DNA of 64,000 nucleotides from Acetivibrio clariflavus DSM 19732. GTDB taxonomy: Bacteria > Bacillota > Clostridia > Acetivibrionales > Acetivibrionaceae. This document shows positions 9,397 to 18,658 of this stretch, in pieces. Positions within the stretch are counted from its first letter, which is position 1, and the number at the start of each line of letters is the position of its first letter. The stretch is taken from positions 2,418,118 to 2,482,117 of the forward strand of contig NC_016627.1 of the NCBI RefSeq assembly GCF_000237085.1, in the 5' to 3' direction. The notes beneath the pieces are model-generated. The model was given only the letters and a program-made list of their open reading frames with translations. It did not search any database and was not told the origin of the DNA. The position numbers and the translations under genes were made by a program.

Positions 9397-9472
9397 TGGC
9401 TCCTCAAGTAGGACTCGAACCTACGACCCTGCGGTTAACAGCCGCATGCTCTACCGACTGAGCTATTGAGGA
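9397..9472 (-). tRNA. tRNA-Asn (GTT)
   Basis: This is a 76-nt cloverleaf on the minus strand: acceptor TCCTCAA / TTGAGGA, D arm AGCTCAGTCGGTAGAGC, anticodon loop CTGTTAA with GTT, T arm GGTTCGAGTCC and encoded CCA. It lies 3 bp from the CAT tRNA and shares its transcript. Confidence 0.95.
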
Positions 9473-9514
9473 ATGCTTATCGTGCTAAGCTTTTCATCAC
9501 CGAGCACAGATTAT

Positions 9515-9543
9515 ATTATACTTAAGCATCGTTATTCGGTCAA
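9515..9543 (-). promoter_or_regulatory. Promoter of the tRNA pair
   Basis: On the minus strand, TTGACC (9538-9543), a 17-bp spacer and TATAAT (9515-9520) sit ~40 bp upstream of tRNA-Asn. The remaining bases from 9544 to 9796 hold no recognisable gene or signal. Confidence 0.8.
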
Positions 9544-9796
9544 GAGAATTTTTCACCTTTTTATAAAAATTTTATCAGTTTTCATTTAATTTCATCGTAA
9601 TTCTAGCTAATACGCTGTTATACTACTTTTTTGCATATTTTTTTCAATCAAAAGCCGTTAACATCATAAAGGTGTAAATCGACGTATAATCCACGGAATG
9701 AAGCGTTAGGTCACACAATAATAAACTTAGATTAATCCCGGTATTTCGCATTAAGAATTTAAGGTTCAATAGCCAAATATAAATTTAAGTTATCTC

Positions 9797-10018
9797 TTAA
9801 TTTTTTTGATTTCTATACTCCAATAGCAGTTCTCTCAGCTTGCTTGCATGCCTGCCTTCCTCCTCTGCAAACTGCTTGAAAACCTCCTTTACCTTTTCAT
9901 CTTCTATCCTCTTTGAGTACATTTCAAAATCCCGTACCATTTCCATTGAGTTTTCCCATGCTATCAGCAATCTATCATAGGTGGTAAATTCTATTTCATT
10001 TTTGTTTGTTTGATCCAT
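9797..10018 (-). CDS. Ferritin-like / rubrerythrin-domain mini-protein
   Basis: A 73-residue helical protein resembling a half four-helix bundle of the ferritin-like superfamily. The segment FAEEEGRHASKLRELL (~47-62) has the E-x-x-H type metal-ligand spacing of rubrerythrin, and helix 1 carries another Glu (WENSME). The start at 10018 was chosen because GAGGAG lies 9 nt upstream; the ATG at 10027 would abut that site. It may pair as a dimer to bind iron or act as a small oxidative-stress protein. It is a lone gene with unknown function. Confidence 0.65.
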   Translation of the reverse strand: MDQTNKNEIEFTTYDRLLIAWENSMEMVRDFEMYSKRIEDEKVKEVFKQFAEEEGRHASKLRELLLEYRNQKN

Positions 10019-10263
10019 CAAACTCATCTCCTCTTTTCTATTTATTTTTCTTGCATTATTTTGTTACACAGACTAATTATTTATTCCATGTAAAATTTTT
10101 TTATTTTTAACTTTGCTCTAATATCCGGCATCCACCTTCAAAAAAACCGTGTCAATCATGTTTAACACTTTTTCCCTATGTTCAGTAAATCGAACAGTAT
10201 TAGTTATTGATTTTTATATATTTTTCTATTATTATACAAATGAATCAATTTTACTCCCCTAAA

Positions 10264-10320
10264 TCCCGTTACAAAAAGTTCTGCTTTTTGTAAGCACTTA
10301 TTTGTACGGGAATTTTTTTT
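10264..10320 (+). ncRNA. Orphan nested hairpin with T8 tail (candidate small RNA end)
   Basis: On the plus strand an outer TCCCGT / ACGGGA stem encloses a TACAAAAAG / CTTTTTGTA hairpin and ends in eight Ts. It has no plus-strand gene upstream. A weak promoter-like TTGATT (10207) and ATTATAC (~10231) lie just before it, so it could be a ~75-nt RNA. The rest of 10028-10340 shows nothing else. Confidence 0.3.
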
Positions 10321-10344
10321 AGGGTAGATTCTCCCATAATCAAA

Positions 10345-10386
10345 ACCGAAAAGAGCAGATGGAATATTAACCATCTGCTCTTTTTG
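10345..10386. terminator. Terminator downstream of rpoD
   Basis: An 11-bp stem (AGAGCAGATGG / CCATCTGCTCT) with an 8-nt loop and T-runs on both sides, 30 bp past the rpoD stop. Confidence 0.75.
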
Positions 10387-10416
10387 ATTCCTTATATTTT
10401 CATTTAATTTTTATAT

Positions 10417-11496
10417 TTAATCAAGGTAATCCTTCAATTTTTTGCTTCTGCTTGGATGCCTGAGTTTTCTCAATGCCTTGGCTTCTATCTGCCTGATTCT
10501 TTCTCTGGTAACGTTAAACTCTTTGCCAACTTCCTCCAAAGTCCTTGCTCTTCCGTCATCCAGACCGAATCTAAGCCTCAGCACTTTTTCTTCCCTTGGA
10601 GTCAAAGTATCCAAAACATCAATCAGCTGCTCTTTTAACAATGTAAACGCAGCAGCCTCCGATGGTGCCGGTGCATCATCATCGGGTATGAAATCTCCAA
10701 GATGGCTGTCTTCTTCCTCACCAATAGGTGTTTCCAGAGAAACAGGCTCTTGCGATATCTTCATTATCTCCCTTACCTTTTCAACAGGCATATTCATTTC
10801 CTTTGCAATTTCTTCAGGCTGAGGCTCCTTTCCCAGTTCCTGAAGCAATTGTCTGGATACCCTTATCAGTTTGTTTATTGTCTCAACCATATGGACAGGT
10901 ATTCTGATTGTCCTTGCCTGATCCGCTATAGCACGGGTTATAGCCTGCCTGATCCACCAGGTAGCATAAGTACTGAACTTGTAACCCTTGCGGTAATCAA
11001 ACTTCTCAACGGCTTTAATCAAGCCCAGATTACCTTCCTGTATCAGGTCAAGGAACAACATTCCTCTTCCCACATATCTTTTGGCTATGCTGACAACAAG
11101 CCTTAAATTGGCCTCTGCCAGTCTCTTCTTAGCTTCCACATCGCCCTTTTCCATTCTTTTTGCCAATTCGATTTCCTCATCGGCACTCAAAAGGGGTACC
11201 TTTCCGATTTCCTTGAGGTACATCCTTACCGGATCATCAATACTTATACCCTCAGGCACCGAGAGATCAAGGTCTTCTTCAGTAAGCTGAATATCCTCAA
11301 TCTCATCTTCTATATCTCCAACAACATCTATTCCCAAGTTTTCTAGAGTCTCATAAACCTTCTCTATCTGCTCAGGATCAATTTCGATTTCTTCAAAGGC
11401 ATCCATTATCTCCTTATATGTGAGCATACCTTTTTGTTTGCCTTTTTCAATAAGTTCCTTTAAAATTGCTTTTTTACTTTCATTATTGGGTTTCAC
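10417..11496 (-). CDS. rpoD: RNA polymerase primary sigma factor (sigma-A/RpoD)
   Basis: The 359-residue housekeeping sigma factor has region 1.1 at the N-terminus. Region 1.2/2.1 contains [19 protein letters not shown], region 2.4 contains [20 protein letters not shown], and regions 3 and 4 end with the helix-turn-helix [20 protein letters not shown]. It directs RNA polymerase to TTGACA/TATAAT promoters, which are abundant in this window. The start is the GTG at 11496 with GGAGGGG 5 nt upstream; an ATG at 11514 overlaps that ribosome site and is rejected. It follows dnaG by 34 bp in the conserved dgt-dnaG-rpoD order of clostridia. Confidence 0.97.
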   Translation of the reverse strand: MKPNNESKKAILKELIEKGKQKGMLTYKEIMDAFEEIEIDPEQIEKVYETLENLGIDVVGDIEDEIEDIQLTEEDLDLSVPEGISIDDPVRMYLKEIGKVPLLSADEEIELAKRMEKGDVEAKKRLAEANLRLVVSIAKRYVGRGMLFLDLIQEGNLGLIKAVEKFDYRKGYKFSTYATWWIRQAITRAIADQARTIRIPVHMVETINKLIRVSRQLLQELGKEPQPEEIAKEMNMPVEKVREIMKISQEPVSLETPIGEEEDSHLGDFIPDDDAPAPSEAAAFTLLKEQLIDVLDTLTPREEKVLRLRFGLDDGRARTLEEVGKEFNVTRERIRQIEAKALRKLRHPSRSKKLKDYLD

Positions 11497-11530
11497 TACT
11501 GCCCCTCCGATCATTCATTAAAATGTATCT

Positions 11531-13336
11531 CTACATACTTTTTTTCCGAATTAAAATGTTTTTTAGCTCCTCTTTAAGCTTTTCAACATCTTCTTTGTTT
11601 TTTTGCGAAGAAATCATGCTAAGTATCTCTTTTTGCCTTTTGTCAAGCTTGATTCCCTCTATTTTCTTAATTATATCCAAAATAGCCCTTAAGTTATCCT
11701 CAAAATTACATTCCCCCTGTATCAATCTTGCAAAAATATTCGCCGATTCATTGCTTACTAAGTTTAAAAGCTCTGCCGGCACTATACCTTTTTTATCTTT
11801 AATTTTATTAAAAATAATTTCAGCAACTTTTCTGTTCTCTTCTAAAGTAAAAAATTCTAAATCAATCTTGTCTTCAATTTTTTTATATAAAGAGTTGTCT
11901 ATACACAGCAATGATAAAACCATTCTCTCATAGTAAGCCAAATTGTCTTCTGTTGCCTGATTGTTTTTTTCCTTTTTTGCAACTTTCGGCTGCTCCACTT
12001 TAACAGTGGGCTTAAAATTCCCCTTAGGCTTAATTCTCTTAATAACCTCGGCAAACATGGATTCCTGACTTATGCCATAATCCGCAGAAATCTTTTTTAT
12101 ATACATTTCCTGCTCGACACTATTGTTGATTTTAGCAATAATGTCTGCCGCCCTGTTCAAAAAGTTAATTTTTCCCTCAATGGTTGCGGTATCAATTTGC
12201 TTCTTTAACATTTTAATTTTATATTCAACCAATGTCAAAGCATTATCTACCAATTTTCTAAAAGCTTCAGCTCCATTGCTTTTAATAAACTCGTCGGGAT
12301 CCTTTCCCTTTGGAATCAATAACACTTTCACATTACAGCCTATATCGTTCAGGAGATTCAAACCCCTCATTGTAGCTTCCTGGCCTGCTGTATCTGCATC
12401 ATAGGAAATTATTATTTCTTCAGCATATTTTTTCAGAAGCCTTCCCTGACTTTCCGTCAATGCTGTGCCAAGAGATGCTACTGTATTTATTATTCCAAAC
12501 TGATACAGGGATATTACATCCATGTATCCTTCAACAACAATAATTCGTTTCTCCGATGAATTTTTGGCAAAATTCAGCGCATATAAATTTTTTCTTTTGT
12601 TATAAACAAGAGTTTCTGGAGAATTCATATACTTAGGAAGCGAATCATCCAAAACCCTTCCCCCAAATCCAATTACATTGCCACGCAAATCAAAAATCGG
12701 AAACATAAGTCTTCCCCTAAACCTGTCATAAAAACCGTTTCCGTCTTTTCGCGCAATCACCAAACCGCTGTCTGCCAAATCTTCATCACTATAATTCTTA
12801 CTTTTCAGGTACTTGTATAATGAATCCCAATCATTGGTTGAATAACCCAGCCCAAATTTTTTCGCTATACTTTCGCTGACTTTTCTCCTGGCAAGATATT
12901 GCCTTGCTTCAGAATTTCCGGGTGCATTCAGCTGTTCATAAAAAAATCTTGCTGCATCGGTATTTATTTTTATAATTTTTTGAATTTTAAGAGCTCTTTT
13001 TTTCTCCTCTTCGCTTTCCCCCTCAGGCAGCGTAATTCTAACTCTTTCAGCCAGAAATCTTATAGCCTCTATGTACTCTAAATTTTCAATATTCTGTATA
13101 AACTGAATTACACTTCCGCCTTTTCCGCAACCGAAACAATAAAACATCTGTTTTGTATTGTCTACACTGAAGGACGGCGTCTTCTCCCGATGAAAGGGAC
13201 AAAGTCCGAAATAATTCTTTCCCTTTTTCTCGAGTTTTACATACTCACTCACGACATCAACAATGTCGTTGCTCATCCTTATTTCTTCTATTAATTCTTC
13301 CGGATATTTCACATACATTCTGCTCTCTTCTTTCAA
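11531..13336 (-). CDS. dnaG: DNA primase DnaG
   Basis: The 601-residue primase synthesises RNA primers at the replication fork. It has the CHC2 zinc finger (CPFHREKTPSF...FYCFGCGKGG, ~47-75) and the RNA-polymerase core (~125-250, with GFGGRVLDDSLPKYMNSPET). The TOPRIM domain follows (VEGYMDVISLYQFG, and SYDADTAGQEATMRG with the DxD metal ligands), and then a C-terminal helicase-binding region. The start is taken as TTG at 13336, preceded by AAGGAGAT at ideal spacing. An in-frame ATG at 13318 lacks such a site but cannot be excluded. Confidence 0.96.
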   Translation of the reverse strand: MKEESRMYVKYPEELIEEIRMSNDIVDVVSEYVKLEKKGKNYFGLCPFHREKTPSFSVDNTKQMFYCFGCGKGGSVIQFIQNIENLEYIEAIRFLAERVRITLPEGESEEEKKRALKIQKIIKINTDAARFFYEQLNAPGNSEARQYLARRKVSESIAKKFGLGYSTNDWDSLYKYLKSKNYSDEDLADSGLVIARKDGNGFYDRFRGRLMFPIFDLRGNVIGFGGRVLDDSLPKYMNSPETLVYNKRKNLYALNFAKNSSEKRIIVVEGYMDVISLYQFGIINTVASLGTALTESQGRLLKKYAEEIIISYDADTAGQEATMRGLNLLNDIGCNVKVLLIPKGKDPDEFIKSNGAEAFRKLVDNALTLVEYKIKMLKKQIDTATIEGKINFLNRAADIIAKINNSVEQEMYIKKISADYGISQESMFAEVIKRIKPKGNFKPTVKVEQPKVAKKEKNNQATEDNLAYYERMVLSLLCIDNSLYKKIEDKIDLEFFTLEENRKVAEIIFNKIKDKKGIVPAELLNLVSNESANIFARLIQGECNFEDNLRAILDIIKKIEGIKLDKRQKEILSMISSQKNKEDVEKLKEELKNILIRKKSM

Positions 13337-13876
13337 TACATCTCCTTTTATTAAAAAACTATACTCTATATATTTCTAAGGTCTTGTAACTGAAATTATC
13401 ATGTTACAGACCACTAGAGATCTCAGCAAATCACTTTTCTTTAAAATAAAACTTCGACATTATTATTAATATTCCTTCTTTTTATTGTCAATTTTAATTA
13501 TTTGCATTGGTCAAACTATAGCTTTAAAAATGGTCGGTTCAATAATATAATTGCACTAAATATCATAAAATTTATCAAAATCAATATTTTTTTATAAGCA
13601 ATTATTCCTTATTTCCTCATAAACTTAATTATTATTCTACATAAATTCAAATAATCCTTCTTAAAAAAAATATTTTTAGATATTTTTTCAATAATACTGC
13701 CAAATTATACGTATAGCCGCATTAAGCACAATTTGAAGAACAATTCTTCATTTGTCGAATATTGCTGCCACAAATGCAATGTATAATTTTTATACCAAAA
13801 AACTTATCCCCTGTATCGAAAAATTTTATAATTTATCTAAAAATATCAAATCAACAGTTTTTTTAAGAGTCACGAA
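13337..13876. other. 540-bp intergenic region with promoter and 5'-UTR hairpin
   Basis: Very AT-rich with no credible gene. On the minus strand TTGACA (13486-13491), 17 bp, TAATAA (13463-13468) is a likely promoter for dnaG-rpoD. Between it and dnaG, GTTACAGACC (13403-13412) and its partner at 13380-13390 form a hairpin of about 10 bp with a 12-nt loop and one bulge in the leader. It has no T-run, so it is not a terminator. Confidence 0.5.
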
Positions 13877-14872
13877 TCAATTCCACGGCTCCGGAATGAA
13901 AATTTCTCTAAACTTTTTCACTGCAAATCTATCGGTCATTCCTGCAATATAGTCGCATACAACCTTGTCATAACCGTCCCGGTCAATAAATTTATACATT
14001 TCCTTAGGAAGCAGGTCTTTATTTTCTTTAAAATAGTAATATAGCTGCTTTACAATATTCTGTGCCTTTATTTCTTCCTTTTTGGCCTTTGAGCCGATAT
14101 ATACGTTTTTAAACATATATTCCCGCAGCTCATTCATGGCTTTTTGAATATGAGGGCTCATTCTTATTTCATTTACCCCTCTGCTCTGCTCAACGATGTC
14201 TACAATCATGGTATTTATTCTTTCTCTTGAACTATAGCCGAGTACTTTTAAACATTCCTCCGGCAAATCCTCATTTGAAATTATACCGCCTCTGATGGCA
14301 TCGTCAATATCATGGTTTATATATGCAATTCTGTCGGCAAATCTTATAATCTGTCCTTCCAATGTTGAAGGAAGCACATCGCCGGTATGGTTTTTTATTC
14401 CGTCCCTTACTTCCCATGTAAGGTTTAATCCGTTTTCCTTTTCAAGCACATCCACAACTCTCAGACTCTGCTCATTGTGTTTAAACCCCTGGGGACAAAT
14501 AGAGTTCAGTACAGTCTCCCCGGTATGACCGAAAGGAGTATGCCCAAGATCGTGACCTAAAGCAATAGCCTCCGTAAGATCTTCATTCAGTCTGAGACTT
14601 CGCGCTATAGTTCTGGCAATTTGAGTAACCTCCAACGTATGGGTTAGCCTTGTTCTATAATGGTCTCCCTCCGGAGAAATAAATACCTGGGTTTTATGCT
14701 TTAACCTTCTGAAAGCCTTTGAATAAACAATCCTATCTTTGTCCCTTTGAAATCTGGTCCGAAGATCGCATTCCTTTTCCTCTATTTCTCTGCCTCTGGA
14801 TTGAGAGCTCAACTGGGCATAAGGAGAAAGAGTCCTTTTTTCAAGTTCTTCGAGCTCTTCACGTACTAACAT
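13877..14872 (-). CDS. dGTPase-like HD-domain protein (dNTP triphosphohydrolase)
   Basis: The 331-residue protein belongs to the deoxyguanosinetriphosphate triphosphohydrolase-like family, which hydrolyses dNTP to deoxynucleoside plus triphosphate. HD metal ligands are seen in RTRLTHTLEV and GHDLGHTPFGHTGE, with a later HDxxxD in NHDIDDAI. The N-terminal FQRDKDRIVYSKAFRRLKHKTQV signature is typical. The start at 14872 has AGGTG 9 nt upstream; the upstream ATG at 14896 does not. It precedes dnaG, as in many clostridia, and probably tunes dNTP pools. Substrate preference cannot be read from the sequence. Confidence 0.9.
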   Translation of the reverse strand: MLVREELEELEKRTLSPYAQLSSQSRGREIEEKECDLRTRFQRDKDRIVYSKAFRRLKHKTQVFISPEGDHYRTRLTHTLEVTQIARTIARSLRLNEDLTEAIALGHDLGHTPFGHTGETVLNSICPQGFKHNEQSLRVVDVLEKENGLNLTWEVRDGIKNHTGDVLPSTLEGQIIRFADRIAYINHDIDDAIRGGIISNEDLPEECLKVLGYSSRERINTMIVDIVEQSRGVNEIRMSPHIQKAMNELREYMFKNVYIGSKAKKEEIKAQNIVKQLYYYFKENKDLLPKEMYKFIDRDGYDKVVCDYIAGMTDRFAVKKFREIFIPEPWN

Positions 14873-15010
14873 AATATCAACACCTTTCAATTTCAAAGGA
14901 TATACATTGTTATATTATACTATTCTCTATTTCCTTTGAAAATCCTTTTATTAGATAAGGAAATGTCTTTTTGTATTGTGAATATTTAGGTAATTGTAAC
15001 AAAAAAAGCA

Positions 15011-15040
15011 AAAAAAAAGAGCTGTAAAAGCTCTTTTTTA
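15011..15040 (-). terminator. Terminator after the DUF6514 gene
   Basis: A short GAGCTTTTACAGCTC hairpin followed by TTTTTTTT on the minus strand. Confidence 0.75.
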
Positions 15041-15050
15041 ACGATATTTT

Positions 15051-15359
15051 CTATAAAGCCATAAGGTCATCTAAAACACTTGGTAACCCGACTGGTGTTA
15101 CCGTATTCCTGGCCAACAGACTCAGTATTCCTTTTGTATCCTCCTTACTGTTGGACAAGTTTCGAATAATTTCACTTTCGGCATAGTACTCGTTATCTTT
15201 CTTTACAATTTCAATTCCATAAACTTTGTCTCCTGCACAACCATAACTCTGGCTATAATCACTCTCGATAAGATAGTACTCCAGTTGCATCTTACCGTTT
15301 ACCGAATCTCCTTCCTTTAATTCAACCTCCACTTTGCTTTGCAAATATTTGCTCAACAA
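15051..15359 (-). CDS. DUF6514-family protein
   Basis: The 102-residue cytoplasmic protein is conserved in clostridia and of unknown function. It has a beta-rich first half (YGIEIVKKDNEYYAESE, ~47-63) and the C-terminal N-x-VTPVGLPSVLDDL signature (~84-98) typical of the family. It lacks a signal peptide, membrane segments and catalytic motifs. It is monocistronic, with its own terminator just downstream. Confidence 0.7.
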   Translation of the reverse strand: MLSKYLQSKVEVELKEGDSVNGKMQLEYYLIESDYSQSYGCAGDKVYGIEIVKKDNEYYAESEIIRNLSNSKEDTKGILSLLARNTVTPVGLPSVLDDLMAL

Positions 15360-15550
15360 GCATGTCCACCCCCATACCCCATCATTCTAACATACATTAT
15401 ACAATAATACCAAAATTTTGTATACAATAAGTTTTAGATAAAATTTTCCACCATCAGCAATATTGCAACTTATTTTTCTTTTTTATTTTAATTTTCTACA
15501 CAATAAAACCTGTATTATGTCATATAATGTTATTTTTTGTCCATTTTTAC

Positions 15551-16585
15551 TTACGAAATAATTTCTTGTATTTTAACATCTTTCTCAACCATCATATCTA
15601 TATATCTGTTTCCTACTTTAATTATAGGCTTGGACACACTCCTGGGATTTATATATACAATTTCTCCTGTCTCTCCGCCATTAAGTCTTACCTTATCTCC
15701 AATATAATAGTTGGCCATATTGTTCAGCAATACGTTCACCACAACAGGACTTAATTTTCCTATTGAATCTTCCTCCATATATTTAAATACATCAAAGGGG
15801 GTTTCCTTTCCTTTATATACTCTGTTGGAAGTCATGGCATCGAAAATATCAGCCACAGAAACTATTTTTGTAATCAAATGTATTTTTTCACCGGTTAATC
15901 CGGTAGGATATCCTGAACCATCTTCTCTTTCATGGTGCATCAATACTGCTGCCAAAACATCTCTGTCTATTAAAGGGACACTTTCTAAAATTCTATATCC
16001 ATAAACAGTATGTTTTTTCATTTCCTCAAATTCTTCATCGGTCAATTTTCCCGGTTTGTTCAAGATATCAAAAGGTACCTTTGTTTTACCTATATCATGC
16101 AGCAAACCTGCCTGTACCAGTAATCTCAATTTTTCATCGTTTAGTTTCATCCACCTGCCAATAAGCAAGGAAATAAGCGACACATTGACACTGTGGCTGT
16201 ATGTATATTCATCAGCACTTCTGATTTGATTCAGGCAGTTTACAATATCACTTCTTTCATCTGCTTTCTCCAGCACAGAGTCAACTACTTCATTCACTTT
16301 GGCAGAGTTAAATCCGTTTCCGATGGAAATATCCCAAATCAATTCTTTAACCTTTTTTACATTTTCATTATACTTCTTCTGAAAAACATCCTTGGTTTCG
16401 ACTTTTATAAATTCTCTGTCAAAAATCTGCAGGCGGTAAATACCTAAATTTTTCAGCTTACCTATAAGATTATCATCAAGAACTGTCCCTTCAGATACCA
16501 CTATTGCACCGTAGTCATTTAGAATTGTCTCCGCTATCTTCATACCGGGAACTAAATCAGAAGAATAAACAAATACTTTTTCCAT
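15551..16585 (-). CDS. HD-GYP domain protein, likely cyclic-di-GMP phosphodiesterase
   Basis: The 344-residue protein has an N-terminal ~100-residue domain of the kind often found before HD-GYP domains. The full HD-GYP catalytic set follows: YTYSHSVNVS, LLHDIGKTKVP, HHEREDGSGYP and SVADIFDAMTS. All metal-binding His/Asp residues and the GYP tripeptide are intact, which in characterised relatives means hydrolysis of c-di-GMP. There is no transmembrane or receiver domain, so it is cytoplasmic. The C-terminal ~60 residues form a small beta domain similar to PilZ-adjacent barrels. Together with the PilZ protein at 44.7 kb it points to c-di-GMP signalling in this organism. Confidence 0.85.
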   Translation of the reverse strand: MEKVFVYSSDLVPGMKIAETILNDYGAIVVSEGTVLDDNLIGKLKNLGIYRLQIFDREFIKVETKDVFQKKYNENVKKVKELIWDISIGNGFNSAKVNEVVDSVLEKADERSDIVNCLNQIRSADEYTYSHSVNVSLISLLIGRWMKLNDEKLRLLVQAGLLHDIGKTKVPFDILNKPGKLTDEEFEEMKKHTVYGYRILESVPLIDRDVLAAVLMHHEREDGSGYPTGLTGEKIHLITKIVSVADIFDAMTSNRVYKGKETPFDVFKYMEEDSIGKLSPVVVNVLLNNMANYYIGDKVRLNGGETGEIVYINPRSVSKPIIKVGNRYIDMMVEKDVKIQEIIS

Positions 16586-16920
16586 ATTTTCACCTTTGAT
16601 TTTTATAAGTATTAGAAACTAATATAATAAAATATACAACAAATATCGATTAAATCCTGCTTTTAATTTAAATGTATAAAAAAATTAACATCCCTCTGTT
16701 ATAAACATTAAAAAGCATAACTGGTAATGTTTTTGCATTGAAAACAAACAGTTTTTATGGTATCTTCTATAAAAGCGCTGCTCTTTACAGCATCGCTATT
16801 TTTGTTTTGAAACGGCACAGGATATAACTTTATAAGACTCAATTACAGACTTTAGAAAGTATAGAATTTGTTTCAATTATTAATTATTAGGTGGGTTGAA
16901 TTATTAAAGGGGGTTAAACC
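16586..16920. other. 335-bp intergenic region, divergent promoters
   Basis: It lies between the HD-GYP gene (minus) and the small membrane protein (plus). A plausible plus-strand promoter is TTGAAA near 16806 with TATAAG ~18 bp later. No ORF or repeat is visible. Confidence 0.3.
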
Positions 16921-17202
16921 ATGCAAACCAACAAGATAAAAAAGATTGCCTATGATAAAATCATGAAAATTTTTGAAGAATTTAGAAAAATCAATAGTTT
17001 TTCCATGGCATTAATAAAATACGGTACTTTTGCCGCACTTATATTACTTTCATTAGGTATATCAGTATTGATACTTAATCAGACAGTTCTTGACTATAAC
17101 AGCTATACCAAATTTGTTGCAACCATGATAATAAAAAACAGCATTGTACTTATGGCAGAATTTATTATCGGTGGACTTGTTATAGACTATTTTGTAAAAT
17201 AA
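16921..17202 (+). CDS. Small two-helix membrane protein, unrecognised
   Basis: The 93-residue protein has a basic N-terminus, then two predicted membrane helices (~37-57 and ~71-90) separated by a short loop, and ends in a single Lys. A GGGGG ribosome site lies 7 nt before the ATG. I recognise no family. It sits alone on the plus strand between HD-GYP and panD, which are on the minus strand. Confidence 0.65.
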   Translation: MQTNKIKKIAYDKIMKIFEEFRKINSFSMALIKYGTFAALILLSLGISVLILNQTVLDYNSYTKFVATMIIKNSIVLMAEFIIGGLVIDYFVK

Positions 17203-17267
17203 TATAGCTGCCTGACTTTTTAAAATATCCTGTTTTTACAGACAAGCAGCCCAACAGACAGTTCCTT

Positions 17268-17305
17268 ATGGTCTGAAAGTTTTTAACTGTAACTTTACAG
17301 ACCAT
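17268..17305. terminator. Long nested hairpin at the end of the pan operon
   Basis: ATGGTCTG / CAGACCAT encloses AAAGTT / AACTTT, starting 3 bp beyond the panD stop. There is no long T-run on either side, so termination is likely but imperfect; it could also stabilise the mRNA 3' end. Confidence 0.5.
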
Positions 17306-17307
17306 TA

Positions 17308-17700
17308 TTATTTTGGGTCATATATCTCCCCGTGCTCTTCCTCACCCTTTATCTCCACTATTTTATTGTTTTCATCCACAAAAACTATTTTGGGATTAAA
17401 GTTTTTTGCCTCATTTTTTTCGAACAGGCCGTAAGAAATAATAATTACTATATCTCCAGGGTGCACAAGCCTTGCTGCGGCACCATTCAAACAGATCACA
17501 CCGCTCCCTCTTTTTCCCGGAATTACGTAGGTTTCAAATCTATTTCCGTTATTGTTGTTAACCACTTGTACCTTTTCATTTTTCATTATATCGGCAGCAT
17601 CCATTAAATCCTCATCAATGGTTATACTTCCTACATAATTTAAATTTGCCTCTGTTACTACCGCCCTGTGGATTTTCGATTTCATTAAATGCACAAACAT
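17308..17700 (-). CDS. panD: Aspartate 1-decarboxylase proenzyme
   Basis: The 130-residue pyruvoyl enzyme makes beta-alanine from aspartate for pantothenate synthesis. The self-cleavage site Gly-Ser is in NYVGSITID (Ser25), and the catalytic region [15 protein letters not shown] and [17 protein letters not shown] are intact. Its length is normal. It begins 2 bp after panC ends, so the two are translationally coupled. Confidence 0.96.
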   Translation of the reverse strand: MFVHLMKSKIHRAVVTEANLNYVGSITIDEDLMDAADIMKNEKVQVVNNNNGNRFETYVIPGKRGSGVICLNGAAARLVHPGDIVIIISYGLFEKNEAKNFNPKIVFVDENNKIVEIKGEEEHGEIYDPK

Positions 17701-17702
17701 GT

Positions 17703-18548
17703 TTACACCTCCACTATTACATTATCGATAAGTCTCGTTTTGCCGAACTTTACAGCCAGAGCTATCAATACATTTCCCTTAAGCTCTTCCAATTTTTCAA
17801 GGCTGTCGGCACTAACCACTTCAACATAGTCAATTTCCGCAAGTTTTTCAGTCTTAATTCTGCCCTCAATATATTCCGCTATCTTTTTGCCGCTTCTTTC
17901 ACCCTGTTTAATAAGTTCTTCAGCTTCAAACAGAGACTTCGACAGTATAAGGGCAGCTTTTCTCTCTTCACTGCTCAAATAAGTATTTCTTGAACTCATA
18001 GCCAAGCCGTCCGGTTCCCGGACTATTGGACATGCTACCACTTCAAGATTCATATTGAGATCTCTAACCATCTTTTTTACGACAACAACCTGCTGCGCAT
18101 CCTTTTGTCCGAAATATGCCTTATCAGGCTCAACAATATTGAATAACTTATTGACAACCGTAGTAACTCCCCTGAAATGGCCTGGTCTTGAACGCCCACA
18201 AAGCACTCCGGTTATATCCTCCACATTCACATAAGTCTTGTAGCCGTCAGGATACATTTCTTCCACCGACGGTGCAAAAACAACATCAACTCCCACCGAT
18301 TCCGCCATAGCCAAATCCCTTTCCAAATCGCGGGGATATCTTTCAAAGTCCTCATTAGGCCCAAACTGAGTAGGATTTACAAATATACTCATTACCGTAA
18401 AGTCATTCTCCTGAACTGACCTTCTTGCCAGTGACAAATGGCCTTCATGTAAATAGCCCATGGTGGGAACAAATCCAATGGTCTTTCCCATAGATTTATT
18501 TGATTTTATTATTATTTTCAAGTCGCTGATTTTATTAACCAATTTCAT
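17703..18548 (-). CDS. panC: Pantothenate synthetase (pantoate-beta-alanine ligase)
   Basis: The 281-residue ATP-dependent ligase joins pantoate and beta-alanine. Nucleotidyltransferase motifs are [15 protein letters not shown] (HxGH, ~27-41), [18 protein letters not shown], and the KMSKS-like MSSRNTYLS (~188). It lies between panB and panD; the full panB-panC-panD set provides coenzyme A precursors. Confidence 0.97.
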   Translation of the reverse strand: MKLVNKISDLKIIIKSNKSMGKTIGFVPTMGYLHEGHLSLARRSVQENDFTVMSIFVNPTQFGPNEDFERYPRDLERDLAMAESVGVDVVFAPSVEEMYPDGYKTYVNVEDITGVLCGRSRPGHFRGVTTVVNKLFNIVEPDKAYFGQKDAQQVVVVKKMVRDLNMNLEVVACPIVREPDGLAMSSRNTYLSSEERKAALILSKSLFEAEELIKQGERSGKKIAEYIEGRIKTEKLAEIDYVEVVSADSLEKLEELKGNVLIALAVKFGKTRLIDNVIVEV

Positions 18549-18658
18549 ATATTATCCCTTCTTTTCCTAATTATTACAAAACAGATATTATAGTTTTATT
18601 TTTATAAGTGCAATAATATACTCTAAACACTTGTTTCAAAGTCTTATAGATATTCCTC

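Noticed and set aside
13752-13952. Plus-strand frame of 66 codons
   Set aside because: It overlaps the end of the dGTPase-like gene on the other strand and its protein is low-complexity AT-rich text without a ribosome site.
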